39,736 nt of DNA from Candidatus Hydrogenedentota bacterium (GTDB taxonomy: Bacteria > UBA8481 > J006): the NCBI GenBank assembly GCA_003697085.1, contig RFFU01000065.1:1-39736 (forward strand), written 5' to 3'. Under the pieces are notes generated by a model. That model made no database searches, was not told the origin of the DNA, and was given only the letters and a program-made list of their open reading frames with translations. Position numbers and translations under genes: made by a program. Shown piece by piece: positions 9,526 to 17,861 of this stretch. Numbering within the stretch: position 1 is the stretch's first letter; each line of letters begins with the position of its first letter.

Positions 9526-10710
9526 TCATCCTCCTTCCTGCAATCCCTTAAAAACATTCTCCAGTCGCCGAACGATCTCCGGCCAACAAAAGGAACGCAC
9601 GAATTCCTCGGGAACCGTCTCTTGCGATCGAGACAACCATCTTTCGAGCAGCCTCCCCCACGCCTTCGGCTCTTCCAACGGCAGTAAGAGATGAGGATAA
9701 CGCCCCCCATCTAAGATTCTCTGAAGTGTCCCGTTCCGGGGAGAAAGCAATACGATCGGTTTACGATGTCGAAGATAGGACGCAAATTTGGCTGTCAAAA
9801 CAAATTGACCTTTTGGCGGAACAACGATTAGCAGATAATCGCTTGCTGCTTCGTAACCGCGCGCTCGCTCGACGGACATACGTGGCAGAAGAAAGACACC
9901 TTTTCTTTTCAGGATACCCGTTTTCCTCAACGGTCGGCGCTCCGAGCCCAAAAAGATCAGGCTCCCTCCCGTTTCCTTCCAGACAGAAGCAAGTGTTCTC
10001 AAAGCCGGGAGAAAACTGTAATAAACCGTACCGGAAAACAGCAATCGCGGCGGGGGCCCGGGGAGTTCCGCGGGAAGAAGATTCGTAAACTCCGTCTCGT
10101 CAAAGCCCCCGGGCAAGACGACGCACTTTTCATCCCATGTCATCCGTTCACCGAAGAGCGCCCTCTTCATCTCCTCGCTCACAACGATGATCCGATCCGC
10201 CGTTCGAAAGACCGCTTCTTCCATACGTCTTTCATTTCCGGTTCCTCTCGCTCCTTCGAAGGGTCGAGTCCAAGGATCCCGAAATTCAGATGTCCATGGA
10301 ACCGCATTCCTTCGTTTCACTTCCAAGGCGGCCATGTGAGATGTGTAGGGATACGAAGAAGAAAACAGAATCGGTCGTTTACACTCCACAAGAATCTTTT
10401 CGACCGCATCCCGCACCGGACCCCGCCACGTCCACTCGGCATCCGCCTCTCCCGGCGGGGTCAACCATTTGCGAACCCTTGTGGGGACCGGGAGGGAGAG
10501 AGAAGGGATTCTGTGGACAAAGAGATTCTTCGGACACTCCACTTTCGGACGGAAATCACGGTGGCGATAGGTCCAGGTATGCGAGGCGAAGAGATGAACC
10601 TTCCAGCCGCGTTGCGCCAAGCCCCGCGCCAGGTTCCAGGCGCGGTAGGACTGAGGATTCCCGATCGGCGGCCAATAAAAGGCCAGATAAAGAATCTCTC
10701 CCGTTGTCAT
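9526..10710 (-). CDS. Glycosyltransferase family 4-like protein
   Basis: The protein has 394 residues, the usual length for a GT-B glycosyltransferase. The N-terminal half has the GT4 acceptor-domain pattern: YLAFYWPPIGNPQSYRAWNLARGLAQRGWKV near residues 8-38, a SSSYPYTSH segment, then FRDPW. TADRIIVVSEEMK precedes the domain junction, and VVLPGGFDETEF is followed by LLFSGTVYY and IFLGS. Residues near 300-340 (ILLSPRNGTLQRIL) correspond to the nucleotide-sugar end of the second domain. It should transfer a sugar from an activated donor to a lipid-linked or cell-surface glycan on the cytoplasmic side. It is the last gene of a four-gene minus-strand glycan block. Donor and acceptor cannot be told from sequence. 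Confidence 0.85.
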   Translation of the reverse strand: MTTGEILYLAFYWPPIGNPQSYRAWNLARGLAQRGWKVHLFASHTWTYRHRDFRPKVECPKNLFVHRIPSLSLPVPTRVRKWLTPPGEADAEWTWRGPVRDAVEKILVECKRPILFSSSYPYTSHMAALEVKRRNAVPWTSEFRDPWTRPFEGARGTGNERRMEEAVFRTADRIIVVSEEMKRALFGERMTWDEKCVVLPGGFDETEFTNLLPAELPGPPPRLLFSGTVYYSFLPALRTLASVWKETGGSLIFLGSERRPLRKTGILKRKGVFLLPRMSVERARGYEAASDYLLIVVPPKGQFVLTAKFASYLRHRKPIVLLSPRNGTLQRILDGGRYPHLLLPLEEPKAWGRLLERWLSRSQETVPEEFVRSFCWPEIVRRLENVFKGLQEGG

Positions 10711-10744
10711 CTCAGGCTGCAGCCTAGGTTTTCACGCCTTCCCT

Positions 10745-11515
10745 TCAAGATTCACCCCTCTTCTTTGTCTTTTTCAAAACAAGCACTTTCGTCGGAGACT
10801 CCTTTGCCATCAGGCCGTCATCGAAGGCACTGATCCCAAACGAAATAATGGAAAGAACGAGTCCGGCCGCCGTTGAACCCTGTTCGTAGACTCGATTGAG
10901 AAGCCGAATCGGAAAAGCGCGCCGAAACCACCGGAAGGCCTTCGTGGGAACAATTTCAGGATGGTGGAAATTACTTTGAAATAATAGCGTCATTCCTTTT
11001 GAACCTACGCGCTCCAAAAATACATTTAGAGGTCTCAACACCGTCTCTTCTTGAGGCTCAGTCATCGAGCCAAACGTTTCCAAGAGAATCAACAATCCTT
11101 CTTCTTCCAACGAATTCACCATGGAGTCGATTATCATTTTCCATTCCTTCTCATCCACAATATGTTGAAGGACTGTCACACTCAAGATTACATCAAAGGT
11201 GTTTTCAAATACATCAGAAGAAAAACGCGTAAATGTTATTGCCGACGACATTTTTCGAGTTCGCGCAATCCGAATCACTTCTTCAGCAATATCGACGGCA
11301 ATAACAAAATCAGAACATCGTGCCAAGAGCCGCGAAAAATCACCTGTTCCACAACCGAAATCGAGAGCACAGCGGAAATGTCGTTTTTGATCCTTCAATA
11401 CCTTATCTATCGCTTTTAAGCGAAGGCATTGATCATAGCAATATGTTGCAAAGTCAGCCCAACCAGTATGCCCCAGTTTCCGGGCTCGGCCGTCCCAAAA
11501 GGCAGTACTATCCAT
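10745..11515 (-). CDS. Class I SAM-dependent methyltransferase, AT-rich, in glycan block
   Basis: The 256 residues start MDSTAFWDGRARK. Motif I is at about residues 50-59 (ALDFGCGTGDFSRLL), with IAVDIAEEVI as the acidic loop and FDVILSVTVLQHI as motif IV/post-II. LLILLETFG follows as the later strand. This is the Methyltransf_11/25-type fold. The C-terminal third includes a hydrophobic stretch, AAGLVLSIISFGISAF, which may touch the membrane. In this setting a sugar- or lipid-directed methylation is plausible, but the substrate is unknown. The DNA is clearly richer in AT than its surroundings (35% and 42% GC over 11161-11220 and 11221-11280), pointing to transfer from elsewhere. No strong ribosome site precedes the ATG at 11515. 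Confidence 0.8.
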   Translation of the reverse strand: MDSTAFWDGRARKLGHTGWADFATYCYDQCLRLKAIDKVLKDQKRHFRCALDFGCGTGDFSRLLARCSDFVIAVDIAEEVIRIARTRKMSSAITFTRFSSDVFENTFDVILSVTVLQHIVDEKEWKMIIDSMVNSLEEEGLLILLETFGSMTEPQEETVLRPLNVFLERVGSKGMTLLFQSNFHHPEIVPTKAFRWFRRAFPIRLLNRVYEQGSTAAGLVLSIISFGISAFDDGLMAKESPTKVLVLKKTKKRGES

Positions 11516-11554
11516 TTTCGTTCTCGACCGTCTCGCCGGCGTCTCTCCTCATCA

Positions 11555-12850
11555 TTAAACGTTTCCGTCCTCCGTCACTGCCGCCAACTTCAACAACCAT
11601 CGAAGATAAAACAATAACACTGTTGAAGACACGACAACGGAACAGAAAAGACCTTCCGATATTTTTTGTCCAAAAATCCCTGCAAGAATCAACGGAAGAA
11701 TCACCGCGATGTTGTAAAAGATACCGAAGAGGAAAGCCCGACGCTGTTCTTCCATCACAAGAGGCAACCGGGAAAGAGGCGATACGAGAAAGCGAAGCCA
11801 TACAAACGGAGCCAGAATGCGGGCCAATTTCCCCGCTTCTCCCCAACCGGCTCCGAAGACAAACGCAAAAAGGTCCGGACCTCCCGCAAGTCCCGCTGCC
11901 AGAAACGGAAAATAAAGGAGGGAAAGGCCTTTCAGCAGGCTCAGCGTCGAGGAGTACAGTTTCTCTCCCTTGCGTCGCCCGCGAGCCGCCTTCTCGTAGT
12001 AGACCTGGCTCACGGCGTTTCCCACCACCCCCAGCGGAGCGGTCAGCACGCGTTGAGCGATGGAATAGAATCCCAAGATCGTTCCGCCGAAAAACCCTCC
12101 TATCACGAACGGTACCCCGCTCGATTGGAGCATATCCACAAGGGTATGCACGGAATTGACCAACGGAAAGTCCTTGTGCACCGCCGCCAACCTTCTCATT
12201 TCGGATCGGGTAACGGCTCCCCGCAGCGCTCCGGCGGTTCTCAAGAAAAAGAGAAAAAGTCCGGCGCAGACGAAGAGCAATCCCGTAATGTGGCCGGCGA
12301 TCAGTCCCTTTCCATCCGCACCCGCCAGCCCGGCGGCCACGCTGATCGCCAACACAACGTTGGTCTGTCCCAGTCTCATCGTCGCCAGAAAACGGAACTC
12401 CTGTTTTCGGGCGCACCAATTTCCCAGAATCTCCCGCAAGGCTGTCAAGAAGACCGCAAAGGGAATCCAATAAATCCACTCGCAGCTCCACTCTCCCAAC
12501 CATTTCCCCTTCACCGCCAGTACGGAGAGCATCGTGAGAAGAATCAATCCGCCCGCCGCCAGGAAAAAACAAAGCGCGACCAAATTCAGCGCTTCCTCAT
12601 CCTTCTCCGGCAACATTATCGCCAACTCATACCGCGCCGCCGCCAGGGCCCCCAAGAGCGAAACGGCGGCGAGATAGATCGCAAAACTTCCGAAATCCTC
12701 CGGTGAAAAAAGCCTCGTCAAAAGCGGCGCCAGAAGGAGCGTAAGCCCCTGCGCCAATCCTGTTCCGGTTGTAAGTGATACGACGTTATTCAGAAATGTC
12801 CCGGGAGTGCGCACCTTCTTCAACCATTTCGGAACAAAGTCAGAATTCAT
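11555..12850 (-). CDS. Wzx-like polysaccharide flippase (MOP superfamily)
   Basis: The protein has 431 residues and about 12 predicted membrane segments throughout. It opens with the typical flippase region NVVSLTTGTGLAQGLTLLLAPLLTRLFSPEDFGSFA..., with the arginine of LLTRL and the PEDFG turn. A second half-repeat begins near residue 225 (HKDFPLVNSVHTLVDML) and continues GFYSIAQRVLTAPLGVVGNAV. This is the O-antigen/exopolysaccharide transporter pattern. It would flip undecaprenyl-linked glycan units across the inner membrane. An AAGGGA sits about seven bases before the ATG at 12850. It is the second gene of the block, behind the glycosyltransferase that starts near 13831. Confidence 0.88.
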   Translation of the reverse strand: MNSDFVPKWLKKVRTPGTFLNNVVSLTTGTGLAQGLTLLLAPLLTRLFSPEDFGSFAIYLAAVSLLGALAAARYELAIMLPEKDEEALNLVALCFFLAAGGLILLTMLSVLAVKGKWLGEWSCEWIYWIPFAVFLTALREILGNWCARKQEFRFLATMRLGQTNVVLAISVAAGLAGADGKGLIAGHITGLLFVCAGLFLFFLRTAGALRGAVTRSEMRRLAAVHKDFPLVNSVHTLVDMLQSSGVPFVIGGFFGGTILGFYSIAQRVLTAPLGVVGNAVSQVYYEKAARGRRKGEKLYSSTLSLLKGLSLLYFPFLAAGLAGGPDLFAFVFGAGWGEAGKLARILAPFVWLRFLVSPLSRLPLVMEEQRRAFLFGIFYNIAVILPLILAGIFGQKISEGLFCSVVVSSTVLLFYLRWLLKLAAVTEDGNV

Positions 12851-12940
12851 AGGGTTCCCTTGACCGCAACATTCGCATCACCTTCGATCGCGGCTCTTCG
12901 GCGGACATCAATTCATATTCACACCCTTTCGCCTCCCGTC

Positions 12941-13831
12941 TCATCCTCGGTCATTTCTCTCTTCGAGCAATGTCTCGATCAGGCCGTCGTAGACCCGCCC
13001 CGGCTCGAAGGTCTCTTTCACATATTGCCGTCCCGCTTCGTTTATTTCCATCTCTCCTTTTTTCCAACGTCGAAAGAGATGCGCCACGTACTCATAAAAC
13101 TCTTCGCTCTCGGTGGCAAGGAAACACGAGGGGAAAGGGCGCGACCAAATAACATATCTTCCGTGCGCCAACGCCTCCAGCACCATAAACGAAACGCCAT
13201 CGTGTCGGGTCGGTCTAATCAGAATATGACTCGCCCGAATTTGTTCCGACATATTCTTCACCCATCCGAAAAATTTCACATTCGGCCGTTTTCGCCAGTT
13301 CTTCCCCGTATTTGCACAAATATGAAAGACAATATCTGAAAACGTTTCAGCCAAGGCCTCGATTATTCTTCGACCATAGAATTCTTCACGTGTTTCAGGA
13401 ACATAAGCCAATACTGCAAATTTCCCTGCGGGAAACCGAGGAGGATTCTCCGGAACTTCGATCGCCGCAATCGGACATACCTCTGCTCTCATACCATTCT
13501 GAGACAGTTCTTCTCGCAACTGTTCATCCTCGGTCAAATGGCGGCACCGCGCGGTGAATGTCCCGGGCTTTTCCCGAGCAAATTTTTCCACGTCCGTTCC
13601 GACCCAATGCATTACGATCTTCTTCCCTGAGATCTGGAAAATCCTCAATTTCCAATCGGAAACGCGCCCCCCGATGCAATAGATCAAATCCGCGCGAAAA
13701 AGAAACAGGAGGTCCCCAAGAGAAAATCGGCGGGAGAGAAAACGTGCCTCCACTCCTTTCAAGCGCAGGCCCGACACGATCTTCTTGGCAAAGTATTCGT
13801 ATCCCAGAACCACGATCCGCGCCGGTTTCAT
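12941..13831 (-). CDS. Glycosyltransferase, GT4-like, first gene of glycan block
   Basis: The chosen ATG at 13831 gives 296 residues; a GTG at 13837 or TTG at 13852 would extend it slightly, and no strong ribosome site separates them. The start MKPARIVVLGYEYFAKKIV looks like the first strand of a Rossmann domain. Later segments match GT-B proteins: IVMHWVGTDVEKF near residue 80, NVKFFGWVKNMSEQIRASHILIRPTRHDGVSFMVLEALAHGRYVI near 180-230. The last is the GT4 donor-site region with the conserved E in VLEALA. At just under 300 residues it is shorter than a full GT-B enzyme (about 360-400), so the N-terminal domain is reduced. It probably adds an early sugar to the glycan moved by the adjacent flippase. 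Confidence 0.8.
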   Translation of the reverse strand: MKPARIVVLGYEYFAKKIVSGLRLKGVEARFLSRRFSLGDLLFLFRADLIYCIGGRVSDWKLRIFQISGKKIVMHWVGTDVEKFAREKPGTFTARCRHLTEDEQLREELSQNGMRAEVCPIAAIEVPENPPRFPAGKFAVLAYVPETREEFYGRRIIEALAETFSDIVFHICANTGKNWRKRPNVKFFGWVKNMSEQIRASHILIRPTRHDGVSFMVLEALAHGRYVIWSRPFPSCFLATESEEFYEYVAHLFRRWKKGEMEINEAGRQYVKETFEPGRVYDGLIETLLEERNDRG

Positions 13832-13929
13832 AATCACCGCGCTCGCAGACAAACAAGAACAACGCTTAGAAAGACGACGGTTCGATTCACAGAAGGAAGG
13901 CTATTCCACGCATAAAGTATGGTCAACCT

Positions 13930-14174
13930 GGGGGTGGGTGCCTGGCGAAAAATGGGCACTTTTCGCCGAATCGTATCAGTCCACTCCTGGACGAAACCCT
14001 GCATATGATCGGGACGGCCGAAAGGTAACCTTCTACGAGCCTGTTTTTGCAGGCAAAACGCCTGCGCTCCCAGGGAGGCGCGCTTCGGCCGGTTACCTGC
14101 CGGCAGGCAGGTCTGCGCTTCCGGGAAGGCCTGTCTCCCGAAATTCGCCCCTATCTAAAATTTGCCATCCCCCC
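13930..14174. repeat. Intergenic repeat copy B, bounded by GGGGG...CCCCCC
   Basis: This 245-base element shares ordered blocks with copy A: ggcgaaaaatgggcactttt (13944 on), acgaaaccctg (13991-14001), gcctgcgctcccagg (14060-14074) and ccgaaattcgcc (14138-14149). Its two ends are inverted relatives: the right end read backwards (GGGGGGATGGCAAA...) resembles the left end of copy A (GGGGGGTATGGCGA). It also contains internal hairpins such as GCCTG-TTTTTG-CAGGC (14039-14054). It sits just outside the 5' end of the glycan block. Confidence 0.6.
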
Positions 14175-14234
14175 GGCGGAAGAAAGGCTACCCTTTCGCC
14201 GCCTCGTTTGCCTCACCCCGCCCCTCGTGAAAAC

Positions 14235-14263
14235 TTGCATTTCCGGCACGAGCCGGTTCTAAT
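14235..14263 (+). promoter_or_regulatory. Candidate sigma-70-type promoter for recR
   Basis: TTGCAT (14235-14240) and TCTAAT (14258-14263) are separated by 17 bases. Transcription would begin near 14270, only a few bases before the recR ATG at 14273. A GGTGA at 14264-14268 could instead serve as a ribosome site if transcription starts further upstream. Confidence 0.4.
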
Positions 14264-14272
14264 GGTGAAACG

Positions 14273-14917
14273 ATGGAGATTCGCCCGCAATCTTTTCTGA
14301 GACTCGTTCGCGCGATTTCGCGTCTTCCCACGCTCGGCACAAAATCCGCGACCCGCGTCGCCCTCTGGCTCCTTTCACAACCGCCCGATATTCCCCGAGA
14401 GATTGCTCAGGCCTTGATTGAAATCCCCCCTTCCCTGACCCGTTGCCGGTTCTGCCACATCCTCTCCGACGAAGAAGAATGCCCCGTTTGTCGCGATCCT
14501 TCGCGAAATTCCTCGCTCATCTGCGTCGTCGCGGAATCGACCGACGCGTGGAGAATCGAGGAGACCGGATCGTTCGCGGGCCTCTATCACATTCTCGGCG
14601 GCCTCATCTCGCCTCTCGACGGAATCGGCCCCTCGCAACTTCACATCGATTCTCTCGTCTCGCGTATCTCCAACTCGTCTCCCTCGGTCGAGGAAGTGTT
14701 GCTGGCGTTGCCCGGCAGCACCGAAGGTCAAGCGACAGCCGGTTACCTTCGGGATACCCTCTCCCATTTCCCGAATCTCCGCTTCACGCGCCCCGCTTTC
14801 GGAATTCCCGTTGGCGGAGACCTCTCTTTTTCCGACCCCGCTTCCCTCCAAGAGGCTCTTCTCTCGAGACGGCCGATGGATATTCCCTCCCCATCCAACA
14901 AGGTTCGGGCGACGTGA
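14273..14917 (+). CDS. recR: Recombination mediator RecR
   Basis: The 214 residues match RecR in length and order. An N-terminal helix-hairpin-helix region reads LVRAISRLPTLGTKSATRVALWLL. The zinc site is CRFC near residues 57-60 and CPVC near 70-73. The Toprim domain follows from ICVVAESTDAW near residue 83 through GLYHILGGLISPLDGIGP, and a later LPGSTEGQATAGYL matches the conserved EG.AT..YL segment. RecR works with RecO/RecF to load RecA onto gapped DNA in the cytoplasm. It is the first gene of a five-gene plus-strand run; its TGA overlaps the next gene's start as GTGA. Confidence 0.97.
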   Translation: MEIRPQSFLRLVRAISRLPTLGTKSATRVALWLLSQPPDIPREIAQALIEIPPSLTRCRFCHILSDEEECPVCRDPSRNSSLICVVAESTDAWRIEETGSFAGLYHILGGLISPLDGIGPSQLHIDSLVSRISNSSPSVEEVLLALPGSTEGQATAGYLRDTLSHFPNLRFTRPAFGIPVGGDLSFSDPASLQEALLSRRPMDIPSPSNKVRAT

Positions 14918-15525
14918 CGAGTGACGAACCGCGGACGTACTTCGTCGCCATCGACGGCAGAACGTACGGGCCGGCGACGAGAGAAGAACTGCGTAACTGG
15001 TTCCTCGCGGGCTCGTTCCGGCCGACCGATTTCATCTGGAGCGAGGAAAAACAGGAGTGGCTTCCCGCGGCCTCTCATCCCGATCTCTCCACACTCTTCG
15101 ACCTTCCGCCACCTCCGACGGAAGGGATCCAGGATGCCGAGGAATTACCGCCGCATTTTCGCGTCACCCGGGAGCCCTCTGCGACGGAATCGCGCTGCCG
15201 AAATCACGAAGACGCCGCGGCCGTCGCGCTCTGTCCCCAGTGCGGCCATCCCTATTGCGCCGAATGCGTGGGCACTCTGGAGGGAATGACGCTCTGCCTC
15301 GACTGCATCGGCGCCGAAAAGGCCCGTCAGGCGGTGCGCACCGTCCGTCCGAATCGCCTCTATGGATTCGCACTTGCGTTCACGGCTCTACTGCTCCTGG
15401 TGGGAATACTGACGTTCTTCCTCTCGGGACCGCGTCCTCCGGAACAACCCGATCCCCCGCCGCGAGTGAAGATCGAACGGACACCGCTTTCGATTCCTGC
15501 GCCCACGCCCGCCGGACAGGAATGA
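14914..15525 (+). CDS. GYF_2 domain + B-box-type zinc finger + membrane anchor protein
   Basis: The GTG at 14914 overlaps the recR stop (GTGA) and gives 203 residues. Residues 8-55 form a GYF_2 domain (YFVAIDGRTYGPATREELRNW, then FIWSEEKQEWLPA). Residues 90-135 hold a B-box-like zinc finger with CRNH, CPQCGHPYCAEC and CLDC. One membrane helix follows near residues 148-170 (FALAFTALLLLVGILTFFL), then a proline-rich tail. Both GYF_2 and zinc-finger parts suggest protein-protein contacts at the membrane. No enzymatic role can be given. The stop overlaps the glnD start as ATGA. A second GYF_2 protein is encoded at 22383. Confidence 0.8.
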   Translation: MTSDEPRTYFVAIDGRTYGPATREELRNWFLAGSFRPTDFIWSEEKQEWLPAASHPDLSTLFDLPPPPTEGIQDAEELPPHFRVTREPSATESRCRNHEDAAAVALCPQCGHPYCAECVGTLEGMTLCLDCIGAEKARQAVRTVRPNRLYGFALAFTALLLLVGILTFFLSGPRPPEQPDPPPRVKIERTPLSIPAPTPAGQE

Positions 15526-17807
15526 CCGCCCCACGCGACTCCGCCTCCGTTCCCTCGCCGATCACGGAATCCGAGTCTTTCTCAAACGAATCCCTTCTTT
15601 CTTGGGCGCGAGCCGAATCCGAGAGCCTCGTTCGCAAAACGGAAGATTTTGTGAAACGCGTATTCGACCCCTATCGCCGTCGTGCCCGAAGCGCCTCCAC
15701 CGAATTCGCCGTGCTTGCCATCGGAGGGTTCGGCCGGGGCGAATTGACTCCCTTTTCCGACATCGATCTCCTGATTCTTTCCGATGGCACCCTCGATCTT
15801 TCTCCCGCCGTCAACGCTCTCTGGGACAGCGGTCGGCGGCCCAGCCCTCTTTTCCGGACCTGGCAGGACCTCTCCCGCGAGGGAATTCCCGACCTCCACC
15901 TCGCCACCTCTCTTCTTTCCGGCCGCTTTCTCCTCGGCAATCCTCCCTCTTGGAGGGAAGAACTCGTCCCGATGATCCGCCGTTCCCTTCCCGACTTCGA
16001 GAAGAAACTTCTTGCCGAGACCAGGAATCGCTGGCGGGAGAAAGCGGGCCGCGGTTTCCAACAGCCCGATATTCGAGACGGCCGGGGAGGGCTTCGGGAT
16101 ATTCAAACCTGGAATTGGCTCCACATCGTCACGGGTTCTCCGAAACCTCCGGAGGAATTGAAACCCCTTTACGACCTTCTCTTCGCCGTACGCTTTCTTC
16201 TCCATACCGTGAAACCGCGCCTGGACAACCGCTTCCTCCTCGTCGATTGGTCTCTCCTCGCGGAACGGTATCCTTCTCTCGATCCCGAGCGATTGGCTCA
16301 CCAAGTCGGCCGGACGCTCAAGGAGGTCTCGAAACTCTGGGAAGAAGTTCTGGAGCCCTCCCCCCTTCCGGAACGGATCACCCTTCCCCGCAGCCGTCGT
16401 GAATTCTTCTCTTACGCTCTTACCGAAAAGCCTTTTTCTTTCCCCTCGCTTTTGAGATTTCTCGATCAGAAATCCTTTCTCTCGGAATTTCTTCCGGAAT
16501 GGAGCCTCCTCGAGGGCCTTGTGCGCAACGATCCAATCCATCTCTTCACGGTGGACGAACATATTCTCCGCGCCGTCGAGAAGGCTGAACGTCTTCTGAA
16601 AAATCCCCCGGCCTTTCTCGCGAAACTTCCGTTTCCTGATTCCCGGGACCTGCTGCTGGCCGTTCTTTTCCACGACTTCGGAAAAGGGCGGGGAAAGGAC
16701 CACGCGCTCGAAAGTGTTCGAATCGCGGAGGAACTTCTTCCTCCCGACATCGTCTCTCGCTCCCGGCGACAAGACCTCCTCTTCGGGATTCGAAACCATA
16801 TGCTTCTTTCTCTCAATGCCTTTCGGAGAAATATCGATGACCCGCTTCTCATTTCCCGAGTCGCCCACGAAATCGGCTCGCTTCGCAGATTATCCCTCTT
16901 GGCCTATTTGACCCTGGCGGACCTCCACGCCGTCTCTCCGCAGATGCTCACGGATTGGAAAATGAGCCTTCTGGAACGATTCGTCCGCCGCCTGGCTCGT
17001 CAATGCCGGACCTTCCTCCCCCCCGAAGATCTGGCAAGGAAAGTCATCGAAAAAAGGAAAGACCGCGTGCGCCGTTTGATTTCCCCTGAAAAGGTTTCTG
17101 CGCTTCAACGACACTTCGCGATGATCGACGCCACCTATGCTTTTCGGTTTACTCCCGAGCACATTGCGCGGCATCTTGAACTGATCGAAAGGGCGGAAAA
17201 GAGCGGCTTGGCCGTGGACATCGAGGACTTTCCCGACGCCGGCTATACCGAATTCACCGTCGTAACCCCCTCCCACGAAGGACTCTTCTGTGAGATCGTC
17301 GCCGCCTTGACCGGACGAAATCTCGATATCCTCGAGGCCACGATCACGACTCGCACGGATGACATCGCCATCGATACCTTTCGCGTGTGCAACGATCGCG
17401 GGGAAGCGGTGTGCGACTCCGCGCGATGGCAAGCCGTGATCAAGGACCTCGAGCAGGTCTTCACAGGGACGATTTTTCTTGATGAACTTGTCCGCACCCG
17501 CCTCTCCTACGCCCGCTCGAATCTCCCCCGGAAGAAGGGGAGGAAGGAAGAATATCACTGCCGCTTCGACTCCCCCCCTGACTCTCCGTTCATCATCGTC
17601 GAGGTGATCGGACCGGACCAGCCCGGCGTTCTCTACTCCATCGCCCGCGCATTTCGGGATTGCAACATCAGTGTCTCTTCGGCTATTGTATCGACGTGGG
17701 AAGGGTTTGTCGTCGACGTCTTCTATGTAGCGCGGACCCCCTTCGAAAACCTTGGGGAGAGGAAAGTTGAGGAAATACTCCTTGAATCGATCTCGCGGCA
17801 CGTTTGA
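15522..17807 (+). CDS. glnD: Bifunctional PII uridylyltransferase/uridylyl-removing enzyme GlnD
   Basis: From the ATG at 15522 (ATGA overlap) the protein has 761 residues, somewhat shorter than the usual 850-900. The nucleotidyltransferase site is near residues 68-84 (GGFGRGELTPFSDIDLL, with the two aspartates). The HD hydrolase domain has EHILRAVE near 350 and FHDFGKGRGKDH near 382-393, with a later RNHML histidine. Two ACT domains close the protein, TEFTVVTPSHEGLF from about 576 and FIIVEVIGPDQPGV from about 689, for glutamine sensing. GlnD uridylylates PII when glutamine is low and removes UMP when it is high. All catalytic motifs are intact. No PII gene lies in the window. Confidence 0.95.
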   Translation: MTAPRDSASVPSPITESESFSNESLLSWARAESESLVRKTEDFVKRVFDPYRRRARSASTEFAVLAIGGFGRGELTPFSDIDLLILSDGTLDLSPAVNALWDSGRRPSPLFRTWQDLSREGIPDLHLATSLLSGRFLLGNPPSWREELVPMIRRSLPDFEKKLLAETRNRWREKAGRGFQQPDIRDGRGGLRDIQTWNWLHIVTGSPKPPEELKPLYDLLFAVRFLLHTVKPRLDNRFLLVDWSLLAERYPSLDPERLAHQVGRTLKEVSKLWEEVLEPSPLPERITLPRSRREFFSYALTEKPFSFPSLLRFLDQKSFLSEFLPEWSLLEGLVRNDPIHLFTVDEHILRAVEKAERLLKNPPAFLAKLPFPDSRDLLLAVLFHDFGKGRGKDHALESVRIAEELLPPDIVSRSRRQDLLFGIRNHMLLSLNAFRRNIDDPLLISRVAHEIGSLRRLSLLAYLTLADLHAVSPQMLTDWKMSLLERFVRRLARQCRTFLPPEDLARKVIEKRKDRVRRLISPEKVSALQRHFAMIDATYAFRFTPEHIARHLELIERAEKSGLAVDIEDFPDAGYTEFTVVTPSHEGLFCEIVAALTGRNLDILEATITTRTDDIAIDTFRVCNDRGEAVCDSARWQAVIKDLEQVFTGTIFLDELVRTRLSYARSNLPRKKGRKEEYHCRFDSPPDSPFIIVEVIGPDQPGVLYSIARAFRDCNISVSSAIVSTWEGFVVDVFYVARTPFENLGERKVEEILLESISRHV

Positions 17808-17861
17808 TCTCTTGAAGCGGCCGCCGCTGGATTGCGGCGGTGCCTCCCGCGAGGCTTCCGA

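Larger units (their letters stand above)
13832..14272. other. Divergent intergenic region between glycan block and recR
   Basis: The roughly 440-base gap holds repeat copy B (13930-14174), a probable recR promoter near its right end, and on the minus strand a TTGACC near 13921-13926 that could be a -35 element for the glycan block. No -10 element with good match follows it. No protein-coding frame here looks real. Confidence 0.45.

Noticed and set aside
10714-10725. Perfect palindrome AGGCTGCAGCCT before the glycosyltransferase start at 10710
   Set aside because: It is short and isolated, with no promoter or second copy nearby to suggest an operator.
13868-13900. tRNA-like T-arm sequence (ggttcgattc)
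   Set aside because: No acceptor, D-arm or anticodon stem can be built around it.
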